Of a DNA stretch of 64,000 bases, positions 43,154-51,274 are shown piece by piece. Each line of letters opens with the position of its first letter. Positions within the stretch are counted from its first letter, which is position 1. The position numbers and the translations under genes are program-made. The DNA comes from DASUPK01 sp963815665 (GTDB taxonomy: Bacteria; Actinomycetota; Thermoleophilia; Solirubrobacterales; 70-9). The DNA lies in contig CAWFHN010000006.1 of the NCBI GenBank assembly GCA_963815665.1, positions 400,632-464,631 of the forward strand. The letters run 5' to 3'. The notes beneath the pieces are model-generated. The model was not told where the DNA came from, did not search any database, and saw only the letters and a program-made list of their open reading frames with translations.

Positions 43154-44971
43154 TCAGGAAGCCGGAACGGCGGCTGACCGGCCGATCACTCGGCCCTTCG
43201 AGTCGAGGGCGCGAACTGCGAACGTCGTCGCCGTGCTGTTCAGATCGACGCGGGTCTCGAAGGACCGCTTGCGGACCGTCGCCACCCGCGTCAAGGCGCC
43301 GGCGCTCGGGCCCGCGAGGATTCGCCACTTGGCGACCTTGGTCGCCCCGTTCCAGCTGGCGTAAACGGAGACCCCGGATGGGCTCGTGCGCTGTGCCGCG
43401 ACGGCCGGGGACGTGCTCGGCGTCGCCGTCCAGGGGAAGCGATAGGTCCGATAGCTGCCGTCATCGACGGGCAAACTCGCGTCGAAGAGAAGCCGCCCCC
43501 GCTGGGAGAACTCCGAGAAGAACTCCGTCGAGCCGAAGCCCACGAAGACGTTGCCGCCCGGGATCCGTTGCAGGCTGCCCTCGCTCTGTGCCGAGGTGTC
43601 GGCGGAGCGTGCGAACTGCCTGACCATCGTCGCCTTGTGGCGGTGGGCGTTGATCTGGAGGATGAGCCCGCGCGAGTACGGATTCAGCTGCGGCGGCCCC
43701 GCCCCGTCGTCGAACAAGCCGATCCGGCCGTTGCTCAGCATGTGCGCGTCGTGCTGGAAGTAGAACTGGGCGCCGGGGCCGAGCCTGAAGTTGCTCCCTG
43801 AGCCGCCCAGGGTCCAGAGGATCCGGCCGCCGGCCGGGTCGACCTTGTAGACGGCGGAGGTGTCGCGTGCCGAGATCAACACCCGGCCGCGCGCAAGAGG
43901 CTGGACCGCGTTGATGTGGAAGGCGTCGTAGGAGGCGCTGTTCTGCGGCGTCGCCTGGGAGGTCTCGAGCGGGATATGGCCGTAGGAATGCCATTCCCAG
44001 ACCACCAGCCCGGTCCTGGTGTCAACCTCTTGGACGATCGAGTCGAGCAGCGGCGAGAGGGTCCCCGCGGGGGTCCCCGGCAGATGGACGCGGATCGGCG
44101 AGTAGACCGTGAAGAGGGCATCCCCCTCCTTCGTGAGCTGGAACTCGTGCAGGTCCATGGGATACCCGTTGCCAGCGTGCACGACCTTGATCACGTGGTA
44201 ACGGTGGTTCGCGATCACGCCGCCGCCCAGGCCGAACGCGGACGGCGTCACGGTCCCCTCCCACCAGGTGAGGACCTTGCGGCCGCGGTAGTTCTGCAGC
44301 CGCAGGTTCGCTGCGACCTCGGGTCGCGTCAGCTGCCTGAACCAGACCAGGTTGCCGGCGCCGTCGACAATCATCGGGCCGCCGGGACCGACGGGCTTGA
44401 TCGTCACCGTGTTGTTGCTCTCCGGATGGACGACCGGTGAAGGCAGCGGGGCGAGCAGGACGTCGCCGCTTCGCCGCGTCTTCTTTGAGGTCTTGTTGAC
44501 CGTGATCTTCGGTGGCGTCAGGCCCGGCTCGGTGGCGAAGTGGTCGAGCTTGTCGGGCTGCGTGGAGTTCAGGCCGAGAGGCGCCTGGGTCCTGCCCAGG
44601 GTCGCCACCGTGAACCCGTAGTCGATCGGCTTTCGCCCTTTGATCCGGATCGCGACCGAGACCGACTCGCCCTGGGCCAGCGGCTGGTCGAGGACGAAGC
44701 TGGCGCCGCGGTGTCGCGAGTACGCGAGCAGCCGCCCGCTGTGCGGGCCGGTCGACGCTCCGGTGACGCCGACCCGGCGGATCAAGCGCCTCGGCACGCC
44801 GAGCACGCTGATCTGGGTCCCGGGCGAGGCGTCCGGTGTGTTCGGCGCGGGTGAGATCGCCAGCTTGCCGCCGGATGGCGCCGCGAGCGCCCCGGCGGGG
44901 CTCCCAAACGCCAGGGCAGCGCCTATCAGCACCGCAACGAGGGGTGCGCCAGGACGCCGGGCAGCCGTCAT
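43154..44971 (-). CDS. Exported arylsulfotransferase-like (ASST family) beta-propeller protein
   Basis: About 605 residues from ATG 44971, with GGAGAAGGAGA upstream, and a signal peptide (VAVLIGAALAFGSPAGALA). An N-terminal Ig-like domain of about 100 residues is followed by the ASST propeller: NLVWFRQL, WEWHSYGHIPL, YDAFHINAVQ, RILWTLGGSGSNF and FYFQHDAHML, matching the actinobacterial ASST group. The C-terminus adds a fibronectin-like domain. True PAPS-independent arylsulfotransferases use a His nucleophile. The candidate His lies in FHINAV or QHDA. Substrate unknown. It follows a strong hairpin after the GDSL gene. Confidence 0.8.
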   Translation of the reverse strand: MTAARRPGAPLVAVLIGAALAFGSPAGALAAPSGGKLAISPAPNTPDASPGTQISVLGVPRRLIRRVGVTGASTGPHSGRLLAYSRHRGASFVLDQPLAQGESVSVAIRIKGRKPIDYGFTVATLGRTQAPLGLNSTQPDKLDHFATEPGLTPPKITVNKTSKKTRRSGDVLLAPLPSPVVHPESNNTVTIKPVGPGGPMIVDGAGNLVWFRQLTRPEVAANLRLQNYRGRKVLTWWEGTVTPSAFGLGGGVIANHRYHVIKVVHAGNGYPMDLHEFQLTKEGDALFTVYSPIRVHLPGTPAGTLSPLLDSIVQEVDTRTGLVVWEWHSYGHIPLETSQATPQNSASYDAFHINAVQPLARGRVLISARDTSAVYKVDPAGGRILWTLGGSGSNFRLGPGAQFYFQHDAHMLSNGRIGLFDDGAGPPQLNPYSRGLILQINAHRHKATMVRQFARSADTSAQSEGSLQRIPGGNVFVGFGSTEFFSEFSQRGRLLFDASLPVDDGSYRTYRFPWTATPSTSPAVAAQRTSPSGVSVYASWNGATKVAKWRILAGPSAGALTRVATVRKRSFETRVDLNSTATTFAVRALDSKGRVIGRSAAVPAS

Positions 44972-45025
44972 TCGCTCAATCTCCTTCTCCCACCACACCG
45001 CATCTTATTGGGCAAACTGACAACG

Positions 45026-45077
45026 CGACGGCCGGCTCGGGCCGCGCCCCAGCGGCGCGGCCCGGCCGAGGCCGTCG
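45026..45077. terminator. Very strong hairpin after the GDSL gene
   Basis: Outer stem CGACGGCC (45026-45033) with GGCCGTCG (45070-45077) and inner stem GGGCCGCGCC (45039-45048) with GGCGCGGCCC (45054-45063), 5-base loop. It lies 20 bases past the GDSL stop in the minus direction, before the ASST gene. Confidence 0.75.
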
Positions 45078-45096
45078 GTTCACCCAGCCTGATCCG

Positions 45097-45894
45097 TCAG
45101 CCGGTCGCGGCGTGCAGCACCGGGTAGTACCCGCTGGCGTGACCGGTGACCTTCGGGTGGTAGCTCTCCCCCACCGGGTTGGAGAGCCCGTTGATCCACT
45201 CCGTCGAGGACCCGCCCCCACCGTCGCAGACGGCGTGGCCGATGAACGGCGGGATCACGTCGCGGAAGATGAAATTCGATCCCGCTCGTGATGCCGCCTG
45301 GCTGAGCTTGTCGCGCAGCATGTCGGCCGTCTGGTTGAGCCGCGTCTCCTCGCTCGGGCTGAACCAGGTGCCCGCGTTGCAGTCCTCGCCGTTGAACAGG
45401 TGCGGATAGTCGAGCACGACCACCCTGGCGCTCGGCGAGCGCGACTTGATCGTGTCGTTGACCAGGTCGAGCCGGCCGGGGAGCGTGTTGTTGATGTAGC
45501 TCTGCGCGCCGTCGATCGCCCCGTTGCAGTCCGAGGCCCACGACGGGAAGGCGCAGGTCGTGATCACGCTGGAGAAACCGGCGTCGTTGCCGCCGATCGT
45601 GTAGCTCACCCAGTTCGTGTCCGAGGTGAGGCTGGGCGACTGCGTGTTGATGATGTCGCCGGTCTTTGCCCCCGAACAGGCGGCCTGCACGAAGGTCCAA
45701 TCCGGATGGGCGTTGTGCTCGAGGTACGGGTAGGCGTAGACGGACCGCTGACAATTGCTGTCGTAGTAGGTCCGCGTCCCCGTGCCGGACGAGTACGAAT
45801 CGCCGAGCGCCACGTACTTCGTCGCCCAAGCCGGGGCCACGAAGACGAAGCAGGCCGCCAGCACGCAGAGAACTGCGAAAACGCGACTCTTCAT
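45097..45894 (-). CDS. Secreted SGNH/GDSL lipase-esterase
   Basis: A 265-residue exported enzyme, signal peptide cut after AWA (about 24). GDSYSSG holds the nucleophile S33 (block I), GGNDAG is block III and SYHPKVTGH block V with the catalytic Asp/His pair region. Six or more Cys in the mature part suggest three disulphides, like the Streptomyces secreted SGNH lipases. It hydrolyses ester bonds of lipids outside the cell. Ribosome site GGGAGGAG precedes ATG 45894. Confidence 0.87.
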   Translation of the reverse strand: MKSRVFAVLCVLAACFVFVAPAWATKYVALGDSYSSGTGTRTYYDSNCQRSVYAYPYLEHNAHPDWTFVQAACSGAKTGDIINTQSPSLTSDTNWVSYTIGGNDAGFSSVITTCAFPSWASDCNGAIDGAQSYINNTLPGRLDLVNDTIKSRSPSARVVVLDYPHLFNGEDCNAGTWFSPSEETRLNQTADMLRDKLSQAASRAGSNFIFRDVIPPFIGHAVCDGGGGSSTEWINGLSNPVGESYHPKVTGHASGYYPVLHAATG

Positions 45895-45992
45895 ATGGCT
45901 CTCCTCCCAGAGAGTTATCCGGGCGCGATTACCCGGTATTGGGGCGGCAACCTAACACGCCTGAGGGCCGAAGCCCGGCTATTCGCCCCTGC

Positions 45993-46643
45993 TCACTTCG
46001 GCTGCGGCACGATCCGGATGTAGGGCTTCGGCGACTCAAACTCGCCGAAGGTCTCCTTGGCCTCGTCGTCGGAGACGGAGCCGGAGATGATCACGTCGTC
46101 GCCCTGCTTCCAGTTGACGGGCGTCGCGACCTTGTGCTTTGCGGTCAGCTGCAGCGAGTCGATCACCCGGAGCACCTCGTCGAAGTTGCGCCCGGTGGTC
46201 ATCGGGTAGGCGAGGATCAGCTTGACCTTCTTGTCCGGGCCGATCACGACCACGTTCCGCACGGTCTGGTTGTCGGCCGGCGTGCGGTCGGCCGGGTCAC
46301 CCTCGACTTCCGCCGGCAGCATGTCGTAGAGCTTCGCGACGTTGTAGTCGGCATCGGCGATGATCGGGTAGTTCGGGGCCATTCCCTGGGTCTCCTCGAT
46401 GTCCTTTGCCCATTCCGCGTGCTTGTCGCTGGGATCGACTGAGAGACCGATGATCTTCACCCCTCGCTTGTCGAACTCGGGCTTCGCGTTCGCCATGTAG
46501 CCGAGCTCGGTGGTGCAGACCGGCGTGAAGTCCTTGGGGTGCGAGAAGAGCACCGCCCAGCCGTCGCCGATCCAGTCGTGGAACTTGATCTTGCCCTCGG
46601 TGCTCTCTGCCTCGAAGTCGGGTGCCTCGTCTCCAATCCTCAT
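45993..46643 (-). CDS. 1-Cys peroxiredoxin (Prx6 type)
   Basis: A 216-residue enzyme. The peroxidatic C43 lies in HPKDFTPVCTTE and a Prx6-type C-terminal domain follows (NFDEVLRVIDSLQLTAKHKVATPVNW). It reduces hydrogen peroxide and alkyl peroxides. No second conserved Cys is present. It lies in a row of minus-strand genes, with a 98-bp spacer to the GDSL gene. Confidence 0.92.
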   Translation of the reverse strand: MRIGDEAPDFEAESTEGKIKFHDWIGDGWAVLFSHPKDFTPVCTTELGYMANAKPEFDKRGVKIIGLSVDPSDKHAEWAKDIEETQGMAPNYPIIADADYNVAKLYDMLPAEVEGDPADRTPADNQTVRNVVVIGPDKKVKLILAYPMTTGRNFDEVLRVIDSLQLTAKHKVATPVNWKQGDDVIISGSVSDDEAKETFGEFESPKPYIRIVPQPK

Positions 46644-46722
46644 CTCGCCTCTCTTCTCCTCGTGTCGAGTGGGGAAGCAAGCCTAATGCAGCGCCCCGCC
46701 CCGGGGCCCGATCCTCCTGCGG

Positions 46723-47256
46723 TCAGCTGCAGAGGCGGTCTCGGAGCCAGGCGGAGGCGGCTGAGAGCTTCAGCCGGCCTCCGATCAGGGCCTGGGCGAA
46801 CTCGATTCCCTCCTCGCCCAGACGGCCGTCAGGCGAGTCGGGCGGGTCATGGCGCAGGTGCTCCGAGATCCATCGGGTGACGCCCGCCCCGCCGAACATC
46901 GACGCCCGCACGTAGCCGACGAAGTGCCGCACCTGGCCGGCGCTTCCGTCGTCGAATCGCTGCTTGAAGCCCCTGCCGGGGATCCGGTTTCGGCCGCCGC
47001 GGGCCAGGTCCGCGAGGGCCCGCCTCCCCTTGCCGATCCCACCGGCCCGCTGACCGAGGTCGAGGAGGAACTCGTTGACGCTGTCGTCGGAGGCGGCCAG
47101 GTAGCCCGCGAGCCCAGCCAGGCGCTCGCAGGCCGAGCCGCTCAGATGGAGGCTTGTCGCCTGATCGGAGTCTTCCGCGAGCGGGTCGATGACGAGGTAC
47201 GCGGTGACCGCCGCTCCCGCCAGCGCCAGCACGGCCACCGCCGGCAGCAGGCGCAT
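46723..47256 (-). CDS. Hypothetical protein with N-terminal membrane anchor
   Basis: A 177-residue protein: one hydrophobic helix (LLPAVAVLALAGAAVTAYLVI) at 2-22, then a helix-rich exported domain with a Cys at 43 (GSACERL) and a C-terminal Cys (RDRLC). I do not recognise the domain. It follows the 286-residue secreted protein by 20 bases in the same direction, so they may form an operon. Confidence 0.55.
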   Translation of the reverse strand: MRLLPAVAVLALAGAAVTAYLVIDPLAEDSDQATSLHLSGSACERLAGLAGYLAASDDSVNEFLLDLGQRAGGIGKGRRALADLARGGRNRIPGRGFKQRFDDGSAGQVRHFVGYVRASMFGGAGVTRWISEHLRHDPPDSPDGRLGEEGIEFAQALIGGRLKLSAASAWLRDRLCS

Positions 47257-47276
47257 TCCGGCCTAGCCCCCGGGGG

Positions 47277-48137
47277 TCATGTGGTCGGAGGTGCACAGGT
47301 CGGTGGGAGCGTCACCGCGCCGGCGGCGTGCTTGAAGCTGTGCATGTTGATCCACTCGTCCAGGTTCGGGTCGTAGATATTCTGGAAACCGAAGTGCAGC
47401 ACCCTCCAGAACGTCCCCGGATTGCTCTCATCGACGTAGATGTCGGCCTCGGCGAGCGGGATCCGGGGAAAGAGCCCCGGTGGCCCCTGTGGGATAGCGC
47501 TGGCCAGCCGGAAATGGTTCACGTACCGAGGCCTGTTTCGATTTAAGACCTCCGGCCCTACATACGCCGCGGATCTGAAGATCTCGTTCAGCTGGTCCAG
47601 GCTGAACCCGGGGATCCGAGAGCAGGGATGATCCGTCACACCGGGCCATTTGTAGGTGATCGTGTAGAGGGAGTTGCCGAAGATCAGATTCGTGAAATGG
47701 ATCGGATAGCTCTCGCCTCCGGCGGTCATCTCGCTGTTGCCGCCGCTCCCCCGCCAGGTGAACGGAACGTTCACGCCGAGATCCGGGACGAGATAGCGGC
47801 CGCTGCCCCGGAAATCTCGGGGCAGTTCAGGGCGCGGCTGAGGATGGCAGGCCAGTCTGCGAAGCCTCTTGGAGACCCTGATGTTGCCGCGAATCACGGC
47901 CCGTCTCGTCCGGCTGCGTGCCCTGGCGAGCCCGCTCCTCTGCCGCCTCAGCTTGATCTGAAGCCGGTTGCACGCCGACGCACTTTCCCGCGCGAGGGGA
48001 TTCGAGGAAGCGCTGTTGCTCAGGCCGATTCGATCGGCGGCAGCGCCGCCGGCTGGGAAGATGAGCGCCGCAAGTAGAAGCGACACCACGGGTGCCAAAG
48101 CCGAAGCTCGGATGCGTCTTCTCTCCCCGGACGCCAA
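47277..48137 (-). CDS. Secreted protein of unknown function
   Basis: A 286-residue protein with a signal peptide (LAPVVSLLLAALIFPAGGAAA). Residues about 55-100 are very Arg-rich and helical (RLQIKLRRQRSG, SRTRRAVIRG). The mature C-terminal domain (about 105-285) is beta-rich, with YLVPDLGVNVPFTWRG and NIYDPNLDEWINMHSF. Base use is slightly less GC-rich than the neighbours. Not recognised. Followed by the anchored 177-residue protein. Confidence 0.6.
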   Translation of the reverse strand: MASGERRRIRASALAPVVSLLLAALIFPAGGAAADRIGLSNSASSNPLARESASACNRLQIKLRRQRSGLARARSRTRRAVIRGNIRVSKRLRRLACHPQPRPELPRDFRGSGRYLVPDLGVNVPFTWRGSGGNSEMTAGGESYPIHFTNLIFGNSLYTITYKWPGVTDHPCSRIPGFSLDQLNEIFRSAAYVGPEVLNRNRPRYVNHFRLASAIPQGPPGLFPRIPLAEADIYVDESNPGTFWRVLHFGFQNIYDPNLDEWINMHSFKHAAGAVTLPPTCAPPTT

Positions 48138-48179
48138 GACGCGCTCAGTCTATGGCGTCGATGGGTCAACAAGTCTCGC

Positions 48180-48917
48180 TCAGTTCGGTACCACGGCTGG
48201 TACTTCGGCGTCTGACACAGGTGCGTCGCCAGAGCGGAGTGCGTCAGGCTGATCGCCCGTCAAGTGCAGCGCCCGGAGGCGCGCCGGGTCATTTGTCGCC
48301 ACACCGGCAACGCCGAGATCGGCGATCCTCGCAAACAGCGCCGGCTCGTCCACGGTCCAGGCGAACAGCCGCCGACCGAGCCGCGCGATGGCAGCCGCGA
48401 TCTCAGCCTCCACGAGCTTGTGGTGCAGCATCACGTCGCCGAAGCGGCCGGCGGCGAGCTCGTGCAGCAACCGCTGACGCCAGGCGCGCGGGTGCCAGCG
48501 GTTGGCGCGGCGAGAGATGTGTCCGCCGATCGAGATTGCCGTCCGGGCATTCGCGGCGACCGTCCGCACCGTCTCGACGATATCCGCCGACTGGGATGAG
48601 ATCAGGGAGCGCTCCAGCAGGCCGCGCCCACGCAGCATCGCCACGATCGCCGACTCGCAGCCCCGGCCCTTGACGTCCAGGTTCAACCCGATCCCCGAGA
48701 AGTCCGGCTGCGCGAGATGGTCCAGGGCGTCGCCGAGGGACAGGCAGCCGCGGCGGCGAGCCTGGGGGGCGAGGTGCGCCACCAGCAACCGCGATCCCCG
48801 CGGCCGGACGTCGAACTCGATCATGTCGACACCCGCTCGCCGGGCTGCGTCGAAGGACGCGATCGTATTCGCCGGAGCGATCGCACTCGCACCACCGTGG
48901 CCGATCAGGATGGTCAT
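48180..48917 (-). CDS. Glycerophosphodiester phosphodiesterase-like protein with altered catalytic motifs
   Basis: A 245-residue GDPD-fold protein. The family hallmarks H-R-G...P-E-N-T are here GHGGASAIAPANT, so the Arg and the metal-binding Glu are replaced by Gly and Ala. MIEFDV supplies E-x-D and LLVAHLAP the later His. The fold and length match, yet metal binding may be weakened. Its start overlaps the stop of the upstream hydrolase (TGATG), so the two are coupled. It would split glycerophosphodiesters to glycerol 3-phosphate if active. Confidence 0.72.
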   Translation of the reverse strand: MTILIGHGGASAIAPANTIASFDAARRAGVDMIEFDVRPRGSRLLVAHLAPQARRRGCLSLGDALDHLAQPDFSGIGLNLDVKGRGCESAIVAMLRGRGLLERSLISSQSADIVETVRTVAANARTAISIGGHISRRANRWHPRAWRQRLLHELAAGRFGDVMLHHKLVEAEIAAAIARLGRRLFAWTVDEPALFARIADLGVAGVATNDPARLRALHLTGDQPDALRSGDAPVSDAEVPAVVPN

Positions 48918-50107
48918 CAGGCGAAGAACTCCCGGATCGCGTCGTGCGTCTGCTTCGGTGCCTCGAGCTGCGGCACGTGGCCGCAGTCGAGCTCCAGGTG
49001 ACGCGCCGCGGGGAGTGCCCGTTCGACGTGCGTCCTGAAGGCCAGCGGCACGAGCTGATCGTGGCGCCCCCAGATGAACAGGGTCTGGGGCGACATCTGG
49101 GCGAGTCGCGTCCAGAAACCGCGTTCGCCGTGCGGCTCGTCGATGTAGATGTTTCGGGCCGCCTCGTAGAAGGCAACCCGACCGCGCGGGGTGAGATAGG
49201 AGCGCAGGAACTCATCCACGCCCGCGGCCGACCAGCCGTCCTTGCCACCCGGGACCAAGTTGCGGACGATCGGCTCGGTGATCACGCGCGGCGCAGGCTG
49301 GATCAGGCCGAGCATGGGGAGCGGTGCCTGAAGCAGCCAGCGCCAGCGGCGACTTCGCAACCAGGCGAGCGCCGGGCAGAGCAGGGCGATCCTCCCAGCG
49401 CGCTCGGGTCGCAGCAGCCCCATCTCGATCGCCACGCGCCCGCCCATGCTGTTGCCGATCAGATGGGCGCGCTCGATCTCCAGCTTGTCGAGCAGGGCCT
49501 CGATTGCGCGAGCGAAGTAGGGGGCGTCATAGGGAGCGCCGAGCGGCTTGTCGGAATCGCCGAACCCCGGCAGGTCCATCGCGATCACTCGGTGGTGGTC
49601 GGCGAGCGCGGCGACCGTGGGGAGGAATGAGGCCTTGGTCGCGCCCAGCCCGTGCACGCAGATCACGGGATCGCCCTCGCCCGCCGAGAGCGTCGAGATC
49701 TTGCCGAGCCGGGTGCGGACGGTTTCGAAGCGAAGCCGGCGCTCGTCGGCTATGGCGCTGGTGGACGCAAGGAAGCCGACGCCGAGGTGCAGATTCTGCC
49801 GGACGCTCAGGCGGCCCTCGCGGAAGGCGACCATTCCACCACGCACGTCACGCGCGATCTCCTCCCAGGTCGCCCAGTCGGCGCTCAACAGGGCGTCGGG
49901 CTGGCGGTCGATCGCGGCCTGCAACTCGATCGCGCCGTCATCGATCACCGCGTCCCACTCGCCCTCGCCATCAACGGCCAGGCGGATGCGCGCTGAGCCG
50001 CTGGGCACGTCGATCACATCGGGGTCGAAGCGCTCGATCAGGGCGGTGAGCCCGGCGGGAGGGCGGCTCTCTGGCGTCGGCCGCTCTTCGGCGTCGACAA
50101 CTGCCAT
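48917..50107 (-). CDS. Alpha/beta hydrolase with N-terminal SCP2-like lipid-binding domain
   Basis: A 396-residue two-domain protein. Residues about 20-120 resemble SCP2 sterol-carrier domains (WDAVIDDGAIELQAA, PDALLSADWATWEEIARD, AFREGRLSVRQNLHLGVGF). Residues about 130-396 are an alpha/beta hydrolase with nucleophile S220 (IGNSMGG), Asp in IWGRHDQLVP and His in CGHVPQLE. The SCP2 part may present a lipid to the hydrolase. It is cotranscribed with the GDPD gene through a TGATG overlap. Confidence 0.82.
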   Translation of the reverse strand: MAVVDAEERPTPESRPPAGLTALIERFDPDVIDVPSGSARIRLAVDGEGEWDAVIDDGAIELQAAIDRQPDALLSADWATWEEIARDVRGGMVAFREGRLSVRQNLHLGVGFLASTSAIADERRLRFETVRTRLGKISTLSAGEGDPVICVHGLGATKASFLPTVAALADHHRVIAMDLPGFGDSDKPLGAPYDAPYFARAIEALLDKLEIERAHLIGNSMGGRVAIEMGLLRPERAGRIALLCPALAWLRSRRWRWLLQAPLPMLGLIQPAPRVITEPIVRNLVPGGKDGWSAAGVDEFLRSYLTPRGRVAFYEAARNIYIDEPHGERGFWTRLAQMSPQTLFIWGRHDQLVPLAFRTHVERALPAARHLELDCGHVPQLEAPKQTHDAIREFFA

Positions 50108-50147
50108 GCGCAGAGTATGGAGCTCTGCGCGCGGCTGCGCCGAGGGC

Positions 50148-51230
50148 TCAGCGGAAGCCCTGCAGCACCCGGGTCGCCGAGTCGTATCCCTGCTGGATCA
50201 GCCGCGGCCACTGGGTCCGGTCCAGGAACAGGTCGTAGAACGAGACCCCTCGGATCTCCGCCTCGTCGATCGGCTCGATCAGCTTCAGCTTCTCCCCCAG
50301 CTCGTCCTTCGCCCGCCGCGCCAATTCGAGGTGATAGCCCTGCTGCAGCTGTCGGCTTGCCTGCAGCAGGCCGCCGGTCCTCTCCGGCCAGCCGCTGATG
50401 TCCCGGGGTTCGAAGCCCTTGGGCAGCATCAGATTGACGCCGATCACGTGGTCGAAGCGGTCACCGGCTTCGATCGCCGGCTGCGCCGGCCAGTTCTCGA
50501 TGATCCCCCCGTCCACGTAGAGATGGCCGCGTACGGAAACCGACTCGATGAACAGGGGCAGCGCGATCGCCACTCGGACGAGGTGGCCGATGGTGACCTC
50601 GGGCGTGAGCCTCGATCCGAAGTACTCGACCCTGCCGAGGTCCATGTTGTAGACGATGGTCGTGATCGGAGTCGGCGCCTCCCCGCACGGCAGCCTCGTC
50701 AGCCGCGTGTCGAAGAGGCGTTCAATCGCCTCCCCCTTCGCCAGCCCCGAGAATCCTCTGAGCGCCGAGATGGCGAACCGCGGCAGCTTCAGCCACTGGA
50801 TGTCCAGGTAGTCCTCCGGCCGCCAGGAGAGCGAGAAGTCGGCCATCTCGTCGGAGCTCATCCCCGCCGCCCACATCGATCCCCAGATCGCGCCGCCGGA
50901 GCACCCGATGATCTCGGCCGGCTCGACTCCCGCCTCCTCGAATGCACGTTTGACCCCCGCGAGGGCCACGGCCGCCCCGCCGCCCCCTGAGGCCACCAAG
51001 GCGATCCGCTTGCCCTGAAGCCCCGGCACCGGTCGCGAGCGGAACGGCTGCAGGTGCGCCGAGCGGTCAATCGGCGCAGGTCGGTCGATCAGCGGCAGGG
51101 GCAGCAGCGTTCGTCGCGCCCGCCGCAGGAACCCCAGGTCGGCGACGATCTCGCCGAGGTCCAGCCATTCGGTGAAGCGCTCGAATTGCGCCTTGACTTC
51201 GTAGAGATCCAGCCGGTCGTCCAGACCCAT
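50148..51230 (-). CDS. Patatin-like phospholipase
   Basis: A 360-residue protein. The Gly-rich oxyanion segment ASGGGGAAV (80-88), the nucleophile S111 in GCSGGAIWG and the D240 of YVDGGI give the Ser-Asp dyad. It would cleave acyl esters of membrane lipids. An N-terminal segment of about 70 residues precedes the domain. It is divergent from the aminotransferase with a 44-bp gap, and upstream of the SCP2-hydrolase/GDPD lipid genes in the same direction. Confidence 0.87.
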   Translation of the reverse strand: MGLDDRLDLYEVKAQFERFTEWLDLGEIVADLGFLRRARRTLLPLPLIDRPAPIDRSAHLQPFRSRPVPGLQGKRIALVASGGGGAAVALAGVKRAFEEAGVEPAEIIGCSGGAIWGSMWAAGMSSDEMADFSLSWRPEDYLDIQWLKLPRFAISALRGFSGLAKGEAIERLFDTRLTRLPCGEAPTPITTIVYNMDLGRVEYFGSRLTPEVTIGHLVRVAIALPLFIESVSVRGHLYVDGGIIENWPAQPAIEAGDRFDHVIGVNLMLPKGFEPRDISGWPERTGGLLQASRQLQQGYHLELARRAKDELGEKLKLIEPIDEAEIRGVSFYDLFLDRTQWPRLIQQGYDSATRVLQGFR

Positions 51231-51274
51231 GGCCAGCCGAGCCTAGCGGGGGACGGAGCGCTAGGTTCAACTCC

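Noticed and set aside
45895..45992. Riboswitch-like leader before the GDSL gene
   Set aside because: It has a weak GGGC-CGAA-GCCC hairpin and scattered GC-rich pairs but no core motif of any known riboswitch.
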